In this document: in pieces, positions 37,381-47,489 of the stretch | Position numbering within the stretch: the first letter of the stretch is position 1 | Layout of the letters: each line of letters begins with the position of its first letter | DNA from: Geobacteraceae bacterium | GTDB taxonomy: Bacteria; Desulfobacterota; Desulfuromonadia; Geobacterales; Pseudopelobacteraceae | Length of the DNA: 64,000 nt | NCBI GenBank assembly: GCA_025355965.1 | Contig: JANXYR010000082.1 | Span: 62,001-126,000 of the forward strand | Reading direction: 5' to 3' | Position numbers and translations under genes: made by a program | Notes under the pieces: model-generated | Database searches by the model: none | Seen by the model: only the letters and a program-made list of their open reading frames with translations | What the model was told of the DNA's origin: nothing

Positions 37381-38658
37381 TTATCCGAAACGGTAGATCT
37401 GTGCGCCGTTCTCGTAGAGCTCGATCGGGCCATCCTGTGAAACCTTGATAACTTTGCCGAAATGTGACGCAGCGCAGGCAGCCGTGGTTCTCCCGCCACC
37501 GGCCACCATTTCGCGGGCGTGGGAAGTATCGATGATGAAACCGGTATCAACCAGCTTTCCCTTCGAGTTGAACACCGTGATGCCGTCCGAAGAAAGAATT
37601 CTGAGGAGTGTCCCGGTCTCCTTCAGTTCGCCAACACTTCTCTTTTTCACCCGTTCTATAAGCAGGCGCCCTATCGGATCAGCACCACCAACGGCCCCTT
37701 TTTTCAGTTCGGCCAGCTTTCGCCAGCTGCCTCCATACACCATGACAACAGTACCATAGCGCATCTTTGAGAGCGCATAAAGCGTCCAGATGAGATCTTC
37801 AGCCGCCTCCGCGTCAATGCAGTCTGACAGGAACGCCCGGAAGATGTTCGGATCAAACAAGCTCCACATTCCTTTTCTCCGAACCATTATCCGGGCTGGA
37901 CTGGAGAGTACCTCAATATCCGAAGCCTCGTTCACCGTAACGGCAAATGCACCCGCCCCGCTTCTCCTTATGATGGAAAAAAGTTCCCGCTGGGTCAGTC
38001 TCTCCACCTCATTCTGGAGGGCGGTGCCGGATATTGTTACAATGCCGTTTACCTGCATCTGGATACCGGCCAGGAAAAACAGGTTTGTGCCGTCGATAAA
38101 GCGATAGGTCAAGGGATTATCAAAAAAGCCGGGGCCAATATTTTGCGAACTTTTCAGAGGAACCAGGGTATGTTTTCGCTGTTTCATCAAGGAACGGAGC
38201 TCTGCCGGTGTCGTACGATGAATGATCACGCCGGTGGTAGCCGGTTTCCCTTCGTACTTCTGATAGGAAAGACTCTTTAATAGCTGAATAAGCTGCTGAA
38301 TGGGCCAGAAACCCTTGTTATGATCTCCGCGCAGGGAGCGGGCAACCGTGATGTCCATGATGGAGGCGACAAGAGCCGTCCTGAATTGCGCCGCATACCC
38401 CTCTTGTCTGAAACCGCCGTACAGCATGGCAAATGCGGTCAGCAGCTCACCGCAGAACAACTCTTCCAGACGTGTGAAGGGAATGTTTTTTCGCGTTGCA
38501 CTGAAAATAAGCTCTCTCCCGTCAGTCACAACCGGAAGGGAAATAGTGTGTCCCTCATGCTGCGGACGTTCGGCAACAGGGGTCAGGATAACCTCGGCAC
38601 CACCGAGAAAGGAGCTGATGTTACCGCTCATAGCCTCAAAAATTGTCATTGGCATCGG
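37381..38658 (-). CDS. DisA_N-like (diadenylate cyclase superfamily) protein, motif-degenerate
   Basis: About 425 residues. The C-terminal third (about 290-425) follows the DisA_N pattern: SSDGITVFNSKGKLVDTGFI, then GGGRTTAACAAS and KVIKVSQDGPIELYENG. In true diadenylate cyclases these are DGA and RHRAA; here Ala is Ile/Thr and RHR is RTT, so cyclase activity is doubtful and a nucleotide-binding or sensor role is more likely. The N-terminal two thirds match nothing I know. I chose the ATG at 38658 because AAGAGGT precedes it. Isolated between a rhomboid gene (convergent) and a flavodoxin gene. Confidence 0.68.
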   Translation of the reverse strand, partial: PMPMTIFEAMSGNISSFLGGAEVILTPVAERPQHEGHTISLPVVTDGRELIFSATRKNIPFTRLEELFCGELLTAFAMLYGGFRQEGYAAQFRTALVASIMDITVARSLRGDHNKGFWPIQQLIQLLKSLSYQKYEGKPATTGVIIHRTTPAELRSLMKQRKHTLVPLKSSQNIGPGFFDNPLTYRFIDGTNLFFLAGIQMQVNGIVTISGTALQNEVERLTQRELFSIIRRSGAGAFAVTVNEASDIEVLSSPARIMVRRKGMWSLFDPNIFRAFLSDCIDAEAAEDLIWTLYALSKMRYGTVVMVYGGSWRKLAELKKGAVGGADPIGRLLIERVKKRSVGELKETGTLLRILSSDGITVFNSKGKLVDTGFIIDTSHAREMVAGGGRTTAACAASHFGKVIKVSQDGPIELYENGAQIYRFG

Positions 38659-38752
38659 TTCGGACCTCTTGTGGATCAATGTAAGTTTTTCTCTACGATA
38701 GCGTTATGAAGAGTTATGTGATGCTCTTTCTTCTCAACAATATCAATGCGTT

Positions 38753-39280
38753 TTACATCTCACTGATAACTCGGCCAAATGAATCAACCTGATCCCAATT
38801 GGTGAATTCCACCACGGCCTTTGGATCGGTTGGCCCTTTGGTCATCCACATGATCAGCCGGATCATGAAACGATCAATAAATCGGTAGCTTGGATAATCA
38901 ATTTTCCCGGCAAAAACTGCCAGCTCTCTGGGCTTCCATGATATTCGTTTGAGAAATTTTTGTAGGTAGGGATTCTGTTCAGGCTTACTCTTTTCAGGTT
39001 TTCGCGCAACGACGTTGACTGAAAAAAAAGCATTGGGCTTTCTTTCCAAGAGTAGTCTGTTCTTTTCAATGAAGTTGACAATCTGCGGACTGTGTTTTCC
39101 GTAGCGGATACTTGCGCCGATGACTATTTTGTCAAAGGCTGCCACGTCAATTTGTGGTTCATCCTGAATGGAAACAGTTGTGACTTGATGCGCCTGCTGC
39201 TCAATAACCTGCTGCAGTCTATGGCATATCTTTCTTGTTTGCCCATCAGTGGTTGAATAGATAATGAGAATTTTAGACAT
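38753..39280 (-). CDS. hemG: HemG-like flavodoxin (menaquinone-dependent protoporphyrinogen oxidase family)
   Basis: A 175-residue flavodoxin-fold protein. FMN phosphate loop IYSTTDGQTRKI at residues 6-17, GASIRYGKHSP in the middle and a C-terminal FMIRLIMWMTKGPTDP segment that is characteristic of HemG. HemG oxidises protoporphyrinogen IX to protoporphyrin IX at the membrane with a quinone acceptor. ATG at 39280 preferred; the TTG four codons earlier lies too close to GGAAA. An alternative is a general quinone-linked flavodoxin. Confidence 0.82.
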   Translation of the reverse strand: MSKILIIYSTTDGQTRKICHRLQQVIEQQAHQVTTVSIQDEPQIDVAAFDKIVIGASIRYGKHSPQIVNFIEKNRLLLERKPNAFFSVNVVARKPEKSKPEQNPYLQKFLKRISWKPRELAVFAGKIDYPSYRFIDRFMIRLIMWMTKGPTDPKAVVEFTNWDQVDSFGRVISEM

Positions 39281-39635
39281 ATTCAGTATCAATTTCCTTT
39301 CGTGATTTTATTCACACGCCATCAGCCTGACCGGCAGTTTTTTGGCCGGTCTTGGCGCTAATTGGACATTTTCTTTTATTCTAACCTCTTCATTTGGTAC
39401 AACAATCATGTTAACATCGCTACGCTTGAAGAGATAGTTATAGCAATCAGCGGTGGACCCCAACTTCGCCGAACCAGAAGTGATGTTGGGTTTGGATGGA
39501 ACAAGGCGCCACTCGCGCTCCTTTGTAGTAAAGGTCGATTTCCTTTGTCCGGTCCCAATACGTGCTGCTTTTCAATATCACAGTCTCTGTTGACAATAAA
39601 CATATTTAATGGATCTCTGTTTACAAAGTGATGAA
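39281..39635. other. Intergenic region without a supported gene
   Basis: Contains a GACCGGC/GCCGGTC hairpin with a T-rich loop near 39328-39351 and scattered short open frames with no family signature. On the - strand a 65-codon frame (39406-39603) shows no recognisable motif. Together with the gene remnant that follows, this looks like decayed or rearranged sequence upstream of the SNF2 gene. Confidence 0.4.
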
Positions 39636-39745
39636 TTAGTTCGTAGTTAGCTCATCTAAGGTTTCAAGCAGATCAGCGGGGTTGAGAATGCCTTTGTAGT
39701 TGCGGATGACATCGAGGTCGGCTTCAAGAACAAGATGCCGCTATG
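39636..39745 (-). pseudogene. C-terminal remnant of an unrecognised gene
   Basis: On the - strand one frame reads LVLEADLDVIRNYKG then ILNPADLLETLDELTTN and stops with TAA at 39636-39638. The composition is that of a real protein end, but no start codon or upstream domain remains. Family not recognised. It marks a truncated gene next to the SNF2 helicase. Confidence 0.45.
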
Positions 39746-39879
39746 GATGTTCGGCTTCTTGTATTAAAATTCCGGAAGTGGCAGTTTGGTTTGCACCTAC
39801 CTCCCTCTCAGTCCTTATAAGGAGGAGGTTCATCAATTATAACGATTTGCCATATGCAGAAAAGCAGAGGAACAAAGCA

Positions 39880-42800
39880 ATGACTCAACCACCATCTACA
39901 ACAACCTCACATCTTCCGGAAAAAACCAAGGCGAACACCCCTAAATATCGTTTGCTGATAGAGCAAAGTGGATACGGCAATAGCATCCGTGGTGCTGTCA
40001 AGCGAGGTGATGACGCTGTGTACGGCTGGACAGCCAATGGTCTGCCAACAGATCTGACACGTTTTCTGGCGTCACACTATTTTTATGAATCTACCAAGCG
40101 TTATTTCGAGAGATTTCAGCAAATAACCGACGGTGCGTATCCGATCGTGTTTCGCGATGCGGACGGCCTTGAAACGATCCTTGCCTACAGAGGTGACCAA
40201 CCATGCACAGCCGGGATTACTTTCGACATTCGCGGCGATGAGGTCTATATCTCCCGTTCTTATGAGGATGGCACCCCTCTTCCGGCAAACGCTTTCGTAC
40301 ATGGGCAGATGTTGTTTGATGTTGCCGCCGGTGTTGCCAGACCGGTGGCAGACAATGATGCCTGGCAGAGCTGGGAAGCCGTTTTCGAGGAACTGGACGG
40401 AGCGCAGGATGATTTTGAAGATGAGGAAAAATGGGTTGATAATGAGTGGGATGACGAGGATTTTGCTGACGATGATGTTCAGGATTTGTCAGTCACCAAT
40501 CCGGAACTCCGCAGCCTACGCCACAGCGTCATCGTGCCGCTGGAGCTCTTTAACAGGGCTGCCATTCGGGTTTCAGCGGACACGCTCAATAATCCGGCCA
40601 TGCATCGCTACTTCCGGCTGAATGGTGTTTCCGCCCATGAATATCACACCAGCACCCAGGCATACCTGCTAGATATTCCGCTCGGCCTGAACGACTCAAC
40701 GGTATCCCTGGAACCGGTCAGCCAGTACGAAAATGAGATCTTTCCCTTCTCTCATTCATCCTTCTGGCTGTTCAACCCACATCACCGCTTTAAACTCTCG
40801 AACCCGATGAAGACCAAAAAACGGGTGCGGGCTGTAGTCGAAGCAGCCTTTGCACTGTTGGACGAGACCAAAACCACCGCTCGAAATGCCATCATACGGT
40901 CTGTTACCGGCTCCTCCGATTTTTTAAAAAGGGCGGTAAAACGAGAGGCCAAACAGCTTATCACCTTTATGGCCGCATCATGGGATACAGCGATGATTAT
41001 CGCTACGGCAACACCCTCCGGATGGCGTTTTTTAAAGGATGACCACCGCAACCAGGCAGGGCTGATACGGATTCTGTACGAAACCTTCGGGCTGGAATCT
41101 TTTGTCGATAATTTTGTGTCGGTGAAGGTGGAGGTTGCCACGGCCAAGCTGTTGAAGAAGTTGCCACATCTGACGGCACGTCTGCAGGCAGAAGGTTTTA
41201 CGCTCCGCATCGGCAGTGAACCATTAGCAGCAGCATCTTGGGCGTTTTCGCTTGATGCCACAAGCAGCAGTCAGGACTGGTTCGAGCTGAAGCCGGAGAT
41301 CCGTTGCAATGGTGAGATGTTGACGGATGAGGAGCTGCGTGGATTGATGGATGGCAGTGGCCTGCTGCGCCGTGACGGCAAGCTGATGCTGCTGGATGAT
41401 GTCAGCGCACAGGTGCTGGCGATGTTTGCCAGCGCTATGCCATTTGCCAAAAAGAAAAAAAAGGGGGAGCTGGATCTGGTACGCGTGCCGCGTCTGCAGA
41501 TTCTGGATTGGCTGCAACTGCGCAGCCATGGTGTTGAAGTCAGGCTGTCACCGGATGATGGACTGATACTGGAGAGCCTGCTCAATTTTTCATCAATACC
41601 GGTGCGATCGCTGCCACCGGGACTTAACGCCACTCTGCGCCATTATCAGGCCGATGCCTGGTACTGGCTGGCTTTTCTGTATGAACACCGTTTCGGCGCC
41701 TGCCTTGCCGATGACATGGGTTTGGGCAAGACCGTACAGGGGATAACTCTGCTGGCCGGTATCCTCTCCGGTGAGCTTGCCTCTGCTGCAGCGCCCGGAA
41801 CACCGCATCTGGTCGTTGCTCCACCATCGCTGCTTTTTAACTGGGAGGCGGAACTTGCCCGCTTTCTCCCAACCGCCAGGGCCATGCTCTACAGCGGTGC
41901 CGGACGCAGCACCGCCGAATTTGCCAATCACGATGTCATCATCACCAGCTACGGTATTATCCAGCGCGACTGCGATCTGCTGGCCGACCACCGTTTCAAT
42001 GTCATTATTTTCGACGAAACCCAGATGGTCAAAAATCTGCAGGCAGCCACAACAAATGCCGTCCGCAAGTTGAGAGGCTCCTTCACACTGGCGCTGACCG
42101 GTACGCCGATAGAAAATCATCTTGGAGAATATTTCGCAATCATGGATCTCTGTCTGCCGGGATTATTGGGGACACGCGAAAAGTTCAGCCGCAAACTCGG
42201 CAAAGACGGCCCTGCCGGCACCGCACGGTTGATCGGACGCACTCGTCCATTTGTGTTGCGGCGGACAAAACAGTTGATTGCAAGTGAGCTGCCGCCAAAG
42301 ATCGAGATGGATATCCCATTGGAGCTTACAACAAAACAGAGAATCTTTTACCAAAGAACCGTTGAGGAGGTGCGCGGACAGATCAAGGAGGCCTACGAAA
42401 GTCATGCGCCGTCACAGGCCCGCATCATCGCACTGACAGCTATCCTTCGCTTGCGCCAGATCTGCCTCGCCCCCGCTCTCGCCTCACCCGGTGCCAGCGA
42501 TACCTCACCAAAACTGGAGTTTCTGGCAGAACAGCTGAGCGAACTGCGTGATGAAGGGCATAGCGCCCTCGTCTTTTCTCAGTTCACCGGCTATCTGGAT
42601 ATTATCGAGAAAGGACTGCGGGAACAGGGCTTCGCCTGTCTTCGCCTGGACGGCTCAACTCCGGTCCCCCAACGGAAGAAACTTGTGCATGATTTTCAGA
42701 ATTCAGCGGAGCCGGCAGTGTTTCTGATCAGCCTCAAAGCGGGCGGCAAGGGGCTCAACCTGACCCGTGCCACCTACGTTTATCATATGGATCCGTGGTG

Positions 42801-43020
42801 GAATCCGGCTGTTGAAAATCAGGCTTCAGATCGTGCCCACCGCATCGGCCAGACCGAGCAGGTCACTATTACACGATTGATCATGCGACACACAATTGAG
42901 GAAAAGATGATGGCGTTGAAGGAGCAGAAAACCAAGCTCTACAAGGCTATCCTGGAGGATGGAGCAGACGGCGGTGGTGCGGGCTTGACGAGGGAGGATC
43001 TGGAGTTTTTGCTGGGGTAA
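39880..43020 (+). CDS. SNF2-family DNA-dependent ATPase/helicase
   Basis: A 1046-residue protein. N-terminal half (about 1-560) holds family-specific wing regions with a very acidic stretch near 180-215; the SNF2 ATPase spans about 580-1040 with Walker A in LADDMGLGKTVQ, motif II DETQ (DEAH-type variant), LTGTPIENH (motif III), and a C-terminal helicase lobe with LVFSQFTGYL, LKAGGKGLNLTRAT and DRAHRIGQ. It would translocate on DNA or displace RNA polymerase or other proteins. ATG at 39880 with AGAGGA upstream; the open frame extends 60 codons further 5' without coding character. A lone gene, so role (RapA-like or defence-type) is open. Confidence 0.88.
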   Translation: MTQPPSTTTSHLPEKTKANTPKYRLLIEQSGYGNSIRGAVKRGDDAVYGWTANGLPTDLTRFLASHYFYESTKRYFERFQQITDGAYPIVFRDADGLETILAYRGDQPCTAGITFDIRGDEVYISRSYEDGTPLPANAFVHGQMLFDVAAGVARPVADNDAWQSWEAVFEELDGAQDDFEDEEKWVDNEWDDEDFADDDVQDLSVTNPELRSLRHSVIVPLELFNRAAIRVSADTLNNPAMHRYFRLNGVSAHEYHTSTQAYLLDIPLGLNDSTVSLEPVSQYENEIFPFSHSSFWLFNPHHRFKLSNPMKTKKRVRAVVEAAFALLDETKTTARNAIIRSVTGSSDFLKRAVKREAKQLITFMAASWDTAMIIATATPSGWRFLKDDHRNQAGLIRILYETFGLESFVDNFVSVKVEVATAKLLKKLPHLTARLQAEGFTLRIGSEPLAAASWAFSLDATSSSQDWFELKPEIRCNGEMLTDEELRGLMDGSGLLRRDGKLMLLDDVSAQVLAMFASAMPFAKKKKKGELDLVRVPRLQILDWLQLRSHGVEVRLSPDDGLILESLLNFSSIPVRSLPPGLNATLRHYQADAWYWLAFLYEHRFGACLADDMGLGKTVQGITLLAGILSGELASAAAPGTPHLVVAPPSLLFNWEAELARFLPTARAMLYSGAGRSTAEFANHDVIITSYGIIQRDCDLLADHRFNVIIFDETQMVKNLQAATTNAVRKLRGSFTLALTGTPIENHLGEYFAIMDLCLPGLLGTREKFSRKLGKDGPAGTARLIGRTRPFVLRRTKQLIASELPPKIEMDIPLELTTKQRIFYQRTVEEVRGQIKEAYESHAPSQARIIALTAILRLRQICLAPALASPGASDTSPKLEFLAEQLSELRDEGHSALVFSQFTGYLDIIEKGLREQGFACLRLDGSTPVPQRKKLVHDFQNSAEPAVFLISLKAGGKGLNLTRATYVYHMDPWWNPAVENQASDRAHRIGQTEQVTITRLIMRHTIEEKMMALKEQKTKLYKAILEDGADGGGAGLTREDLEFLLG

Positions 43021-43047
43021 ATCAAAGTCCATGCTAAAATTTTCAAA

Positions 43048-43079
43048 CAGAACGGGCGACCAACTGGCCGCCCGTTCTG
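43048..43079. terminator. Intrinsic terminator between SNF2 gene and nifK
   Basis: CAGAACGGGCG (43048-43058) pairs perfectly with CGCCCGTTCTG (43069-43079); followed by TTTATACTTCTTTTA on the + strand and a T-containing run on the - strand. Could serve both converging genes. Confidence 0.75.
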
Positions 43080-43105
43080 TTTATACTTCTTTTATTCCGG
43101 CAAAC

Positions 43106-44575
43106 CTACCGCATCATCTCAAAATGCCGATCATCACAGGTATCATCCGTAATATCGATAAACTTGTTGCAGATTGTGGAGAGCATATTGAGAACGCCCT
43201 GATAACCGATAAGCGGGATACGATGCAGGTTAACCCGGTCAAATACCGGGAAACCAAAACGGAACAGTGGAATTTTGGCGGTTCTGGCCTGAAGTTTCCC
43301 GTGGGTGTCGCCGATCATGGCATCTACCGGATCGGTCATCAGCAGGCTGTGCATGTGCCAGAGGTCCTTGTTAATGTAAATTTTCCCTTCCTTGCCGTAC
43401 ATTGAGGCATCGAGCAGGGCCTGGATCTCTTTCTCCAGCTTTTTGGTCCCTTTGGAGCAGAGGATGTGGTAGGGGACAGCACCCATCTCAAGCAGGAAGG
43501 AAACGTAACCGAGAAGATAATCCGGGTCACCGTAAACCGCAAACTTCTTGCCGTGGATATACTGGTGGGCGTCGGTCATAAGGTCCACTGCCCTTCCTCG
43601 CTCGGCCTTCAGGGAGTCGGGGATCGGCTTGCCAAAAAGTTCCGATATCTTCATCAGGAAGGCATCAGTCTTGGCAACTCCAAACGGTACCGGCATAGAG
43701 ACGTGCTTGCCGGAATAGTTGTCCTTGACCCAGCCGAAAGTCTTGGTTGTCGAATACGATCCCAAGGCGATGGTTGCTTTGCCGTTGATGGAGTCGGCCG
43801 CGTCATCCAGCTTGGTGCCGCCAGGATAGATGCGATAGTGCCCGTCAAGTGGTGAGTCGAACGTCTCGGATATATCGGCCAGCAACGTGTAGGGTACGCC
43901 GAATTCCTTCAGTATCCGCTTGTACTCCCGGTAGTTGCCGGTGTTGAAGTCGCATCCGGGGATCAGGTTTAGTTTGCCGGTGCAGCGTCCCTCGATCTGT
44001 TTTCCTTCAGTCAGGGTCTGGAGTATCGAAACCAGCATGGAGTCGTAGCCATGTATATGGCAACCGTTGAAGCTGGGCGTGTTGGCATAGGGGGTCGGCA
44101 GATCATTGGGAACACAACCCTTCTGTTTGGCGTTCTTGATGAAGGCTGTCAGGTCGTCACCGATGACCTCCGGCATGCAGGAGGTAAAGACCGCTATCAT
44201 CTTGGGCTTGTACAGGGCAACGGCATTCTCCAACCCCTCATGGAGGTTGTTCTGGCCACCGAACACGGCACCGTCCTCACTCATGGCCGAAGAGGCTGCC
44301 GGAGCCGGTTCACGGTAGTGGCGATTAAACGTAGAACGGAAGTAGGAGGTACACCCCTGCGAGCCGTGCACGAAGGGAAGCGTCCCCTCAAAACCGTGGG
44401 CAGCCAGCTCGGCGCCCAGAGGCTGGCAGGCGTGAGCCGGTGTTATTACCAGCGCCTGACGGGCGAAGTTCTTCTCTTTGTACTCTTCACTGTTGATCCA
44501 GTTTTTAACCCGTTCCACCTCTTCGGGGGGGGTCGGGGCAATCTTTTTAACTTCAAGTCCTAGTAAGTTTGACAT
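43106..44575 (-). CDS. nifK: Nitrogenase MoFe protein beta chain
   Basis: A 489-residue NifK. P-cluster cysteines are present in ITPAHACQPLGAEL (about residue 50), HGSQGCTSYF (about 75) and FTSCMPEVIGDD (about 133), with RSTFNRHYREP and SEDGAVFGG. It is shorter at the N-terminus than the ~520-residue Azotobacter/Klebsiella form, as in many anaerobes. Forms the alpha2-beta2 tetramer with NifD. Last gene of nifHDK; separated from nifD by 185 bp that contains a palindromic repeat. GGAG precedes the ATG. Confidence 0.97.
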   Translation of the reverse strand: MSNLLGLEVKKIAPTPPEEVERVKNWINSEEYKEKNFARQALVITPAHACQPLGAELAAHGFEGTLPFVHGSQGCTSYFRSTFNRHYREPAPAASSAMSEDGAVFGGQNNLHEGLENAVALYKPKMIAVFTSCMPEVIGDDLTAFIKNAKQKGCVPNDLPTPYANTPSFNGCHIHGYDSMLVSILQTLTEGKQIEGRCTGKLNLIPGCDFNTGNYREYKRILKEFGVPYTLLADISETFDSPLDGHYRIYPGGTKLDDAADSINGKATIALGSYSTTKTFGWVKDNYSGKHVSMPVPFGVAKTDAFLMKISELFGKPIPDSLKAERGRAVDLMTDAHQYIHGKKFAVYGDPDYLLGYVSFLLEMGAVPYHILCSKGTKKLEKEIQALLDASMYGKEGKIYINKDLWHMHSLLMTDPVDAMIGDTHGKLQARTAKIPLFRFGFPVFDRVNLHRIPLIGYQGVLNMLSTICNKFIDITDDTCDDRHFEMMR

Positions 44576-44639
44576 GATATATCTCCTTTGGCGGGAAACA
44601 AATCCGTTACACCACCATAATGTTTTTTGCTTTTCCTAT

Positions 44640-44760
44640 CGGCGTTCGATTTTGATGCAAGGTCGGTGGCGGGTGAGAATTTCGGCGGAGACGTAGCACC
44701 GCTACGTCGCACAACGATAATCCGAAACCCGCCGCCGAGATGGCGCAAAAGCGGGCGGCG
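44640..44760. repeat. Palindromic intergenic repeat between nifD and nifK
   Basis: Nested inverted repeats: GGCGGGT (44668-44674) with ACCCGCC (44727-44733), TTCGG with CCGAA, and a central ACGTAGC-ACC-GCTACGT (44691-44707). Such GC-rich nested palindromes are typical of dispersed non-coding repeats in Geobacter-type genomes. It sits inside the operon and would be transcribed as a stable hairpin between the nifD and nifK coding regions. Confidence 0.65.
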
Positions 44761-46206
44761 TTAAAACGGCGCTTTTACCAGTTCCCATGTCGGGCTATTA
44801 ATCGCCATGTCGATATCGCGGGCAAAGGTCGGGAATCCCAGGTAGCCGTGGTAAGGACCGGAGTAATCCCAACTGTGCATCTGCCTGAACGGTATTCCCA
44901 TCTTCTGGAACAGGTACTTCTCCTTGATTCCGCTTCCGATCAGGTCCGGCTTCAGGGCATCGGCAAACTCTTCAAACTCCAGTTCGGAGACGTCGTCGTA
45001 AACCACGGTGGCATCCGGCATTTCCGGAGCGGTACGGTCATAGTCATCGCCATGGGCGAACTCATACCCGGAACCGACGCAAGCCATCCCCAGGTCCTCG
45101 TAAGCATTGATGGTGTGACGGGGACGCAGGCCACCGACGTAGAGCATCACTTTCTTCCCTTCCAGGCGCGGCCGGTACTGTTCAATTACAGCCTGCATCT
45201 GCGGGTCATACTTGGCGATAACCGCCTCAACCTTTTCCTTGATCGAGTCGTCAAATAGTTCGGCAAGTTTGCGCAGACTCTGCTTGATCTTGGTCGGACC
45301 AAAGAAGTTGAGCTCGATCCAGGGGATGCCGTACTTCTCTTCCATGACCTTGCACATATAGTTCATGGAACGGTAGCAGTGGATAACGTTGAGCTTGACC
45401 GTGTGGGTGGCGGCAATCTTTTCTATCTCGCCGTCGCCGGTCCAGACAGCCTTGACGTTCAGGCCACACTCCTCAAGGAGCGGCTTGGTAGACCATGCGT
45501 CGCCGCCGATGTTGTATTCGCCGATAAGAGCGATGTCATAGGGGCTGGATGGTTCGGCAAACTCGCGGGTTCCGATAATGTAATCGCGGATGGTGTCATT
45601 GGAGATATGGTGTCCCAGAGACTGGGAAACACCGCGGAAGCCTTCGCAGCTGCAGGGGATGATCGGAAGACCCAGTTCCTTGGAAGACGCCTTGGCCACG
45701 GAGTTGATGTCGTCACCGATCAGGCCTACCGGGCATTCGGAGAGGACCGAAATCCCCTTGGCCAGCGGGAAGAGATCTTTTGCCTCTCTGAGCAGAACGG
45801 ATAATTTCTTGTCACCTCCATAGACGATGTCTTTTTCCTGAAAATCGGAGGTGAACTGCATGTCGAATTTGTCGACGCCGGTGACGCCAGTGACCAGATT
45901 ACGGCGCGTACCCCAGGAGTACCAACCGCAGCCAACCGGACCATGGGAAACGTGGACCATATCGCGAATCGGACCCCAGACAACCCCTTTGGCTCCCGCA
46001 TAGGCGCAGCCTCGGGCACTCATGACTCCAGGAACTGTTTTCTTGTTGGACTTGACGCAGGCGCTTCCTGAACTCTGGTCATTGGGAGCAAGGTGCGGCG
46101 CTCGTTTCTTTCTCCCCTTCTCGGGGTACACCGACAAGGACTTGTCGATCATTTCCTGGGTGGATTCCTTGGTAATGCCATCAATTGTTTTTATCTTGTC
46201 TGACAT
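44761..46206 (-). CDS. nifD: Nitrogenase MoFe protein alpha chain
   Basis: A 481-residue NifD. P-cluster ligands in [25 protein letters not shown] and the [11 protein letters not shown] region; the FeMo-cofactor cysteine lies in the alpha-chain [11 protein letters not shown] neighbourhood ([16 protein letters not shown]) and the histidine ligand in [15 protein letters not shown] near the C-terminus. [17 protein letters not shown] is also diagnostic. Catalytic subunit holding FeMo-co. Second gene of nifHDK; the 117-bp gap from nifH contains another repeat. Confidence 0.97.
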   Translation of the reverse strand: MSDKIKTIDGITKESTQEMIDKSLSVYPEKGRKKRAPHLAPNDQSSGSACVKSNKKTVPGVMSARGCAYAGAKGVVWGPIRDMVHVSHGPVGCGWYSWGTRRNLVTGVTGVDKFDMQFTSDFQEKDIVYGGDKKLSVLLREAKDLFPLAKGISVLSECPVGLIGDDINSVAKASSKELGLPIIPCSCEGFRGVSQSLGHHISNDTIRDYIIGTREFAEPSSPYDIALIGEYNIGGDAWSTKPLLEECGLNVKAVWTGDGEIEKIAATHTVKLNVIHCYRSMNYMCKVMEEKYGIPWIELNFFGPTKIKQSLRKLAELFDDSIKEKVEAVIAKYDPQMQAVIEQYRPRLEGKKVMLYVGGLRPRHTINAYEDLGMACVGSGYEFAHGDDYDRTAPEMPDATVVYDDVSELEFEEFADALKPDLIGSGIKEKYLFQKMGIPFRQMHSWDYSGPYHGYLGFPTFARDIDMAINSPTWELVKAPF

Positions 46207-46236
46207 AATATGTCTCCTCTATAAATATATAAGGAC

Positions 46237-46312
46237 TGTAGGGGCGAATCTTGTATTCGCCCGATGTTGCTATTTGCCGCATTGTTGGGCGATCACAAGG
46301 GCCGCCCCTACA
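46237..46312. repeat. 76-bp inverted-repeat element between nifH and nifD
   Basis: Ends are perfect 10-bp inverted repeats TGTAGGGGCG (46237-46246) and CGCCCCTACA (46303-46312), with a second internal pair GGGCGATCACAAG / CTTGTATTCGCCC. This TGTAGGGGCG...CGCCCCTACA pattern is a known kind of dispersed non-coding element in many bacteria. No ORF. It forms a hairpin in the nifHDK message after nifH, where such structures often stabilise the upstream message. Confidence 0.75.
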
Positions 46313-46323
46313 TAAGCAATTCC

Positions 46324-47235
<912 letters not shown>

Positions 47236-47313
47236 TTAGTAAGTTGGAAAATAGTTCTGCGTCTCTTTGCAGAAACTATTTTCGTGAACGAACTATTTTG
47301 TTTTGGTGTGGGG
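47236..47313 (+). repeat. Dispersed ~75-bp palindromic repeat, copy 2 (nifH leader)
   Basis: Same ordered blocks as at 514-591: TTAGTAAGTTGGAAAA, arms GAAAATAGTTCTGC and GCAGAAACTATTTTC, then TTTCGTGAACGAACTATTTTG. It lies between the leader terminator and the nifH start, antisense to nifH. Confidence 0.75.
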
Positions 47314-47323
47314 CAAACAAAAA

Positions 47324-47359
47324 GGCGCCCCATTTTCTTAGAATGGAGGCGCCTTTGCC
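47324..47359 (-). promoter_or_regulatory. Leader attenuator of nifHDK: hexaloop hairpin overlapping terminator
   Basis: On the - strand GGC-AAAGGC-GCC (47348-47359), identical to the nifX leader, forms a hexaloop with A1 and G4; it overlaps the hairpin GGCGCC(T)CCATT / AATGG(G)GCGCC (47324-47353), followed by TTTTTGTTT. Mutually exclusive folds, the expected layout for ANTAR antitermination. Confidence 0.78.
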
Positions 47360-47401
47360 GAATCCTGTTATTTTTTGCATGTTTCAGTTACGCAAATGAT
47401 T

Positions 47402-47419
47402 TTGCACTGGTCGTGCCAA
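47402..47419 (-). promoter_or_regulatory. Sigma54 promoter of nifHDK
   Basis: On the - strand TTGGCACGACCAGTGCAA, consensus GG-N10-GC. Predicted start near 47392, giving a leader of about 200 nt. Confidence 0.92.
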
Positions 47420-47489
47420 ATCGTAACTACCTTGATTTACGTGATTTATTATTTTTATATCGTAAATTGTTGCGTTTAGATAGCAGCAG

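Noticed and set aside
39362-39631. 89-codon + strand ORF in the SNF2 upstream gap
   Set aside because: No ribosome site, no motif, and it lies in sequence that looks decayed.
44051-44563. 170-codon + strand ORF opposite nifK
   Set aside because: Shadow of nifK codon structure; no independent features.
47420-47489. NifA-type upstream activator site (TGT-N10-ACA) for nifH
   Set aside because: None found; regulation probably uses a different activator.
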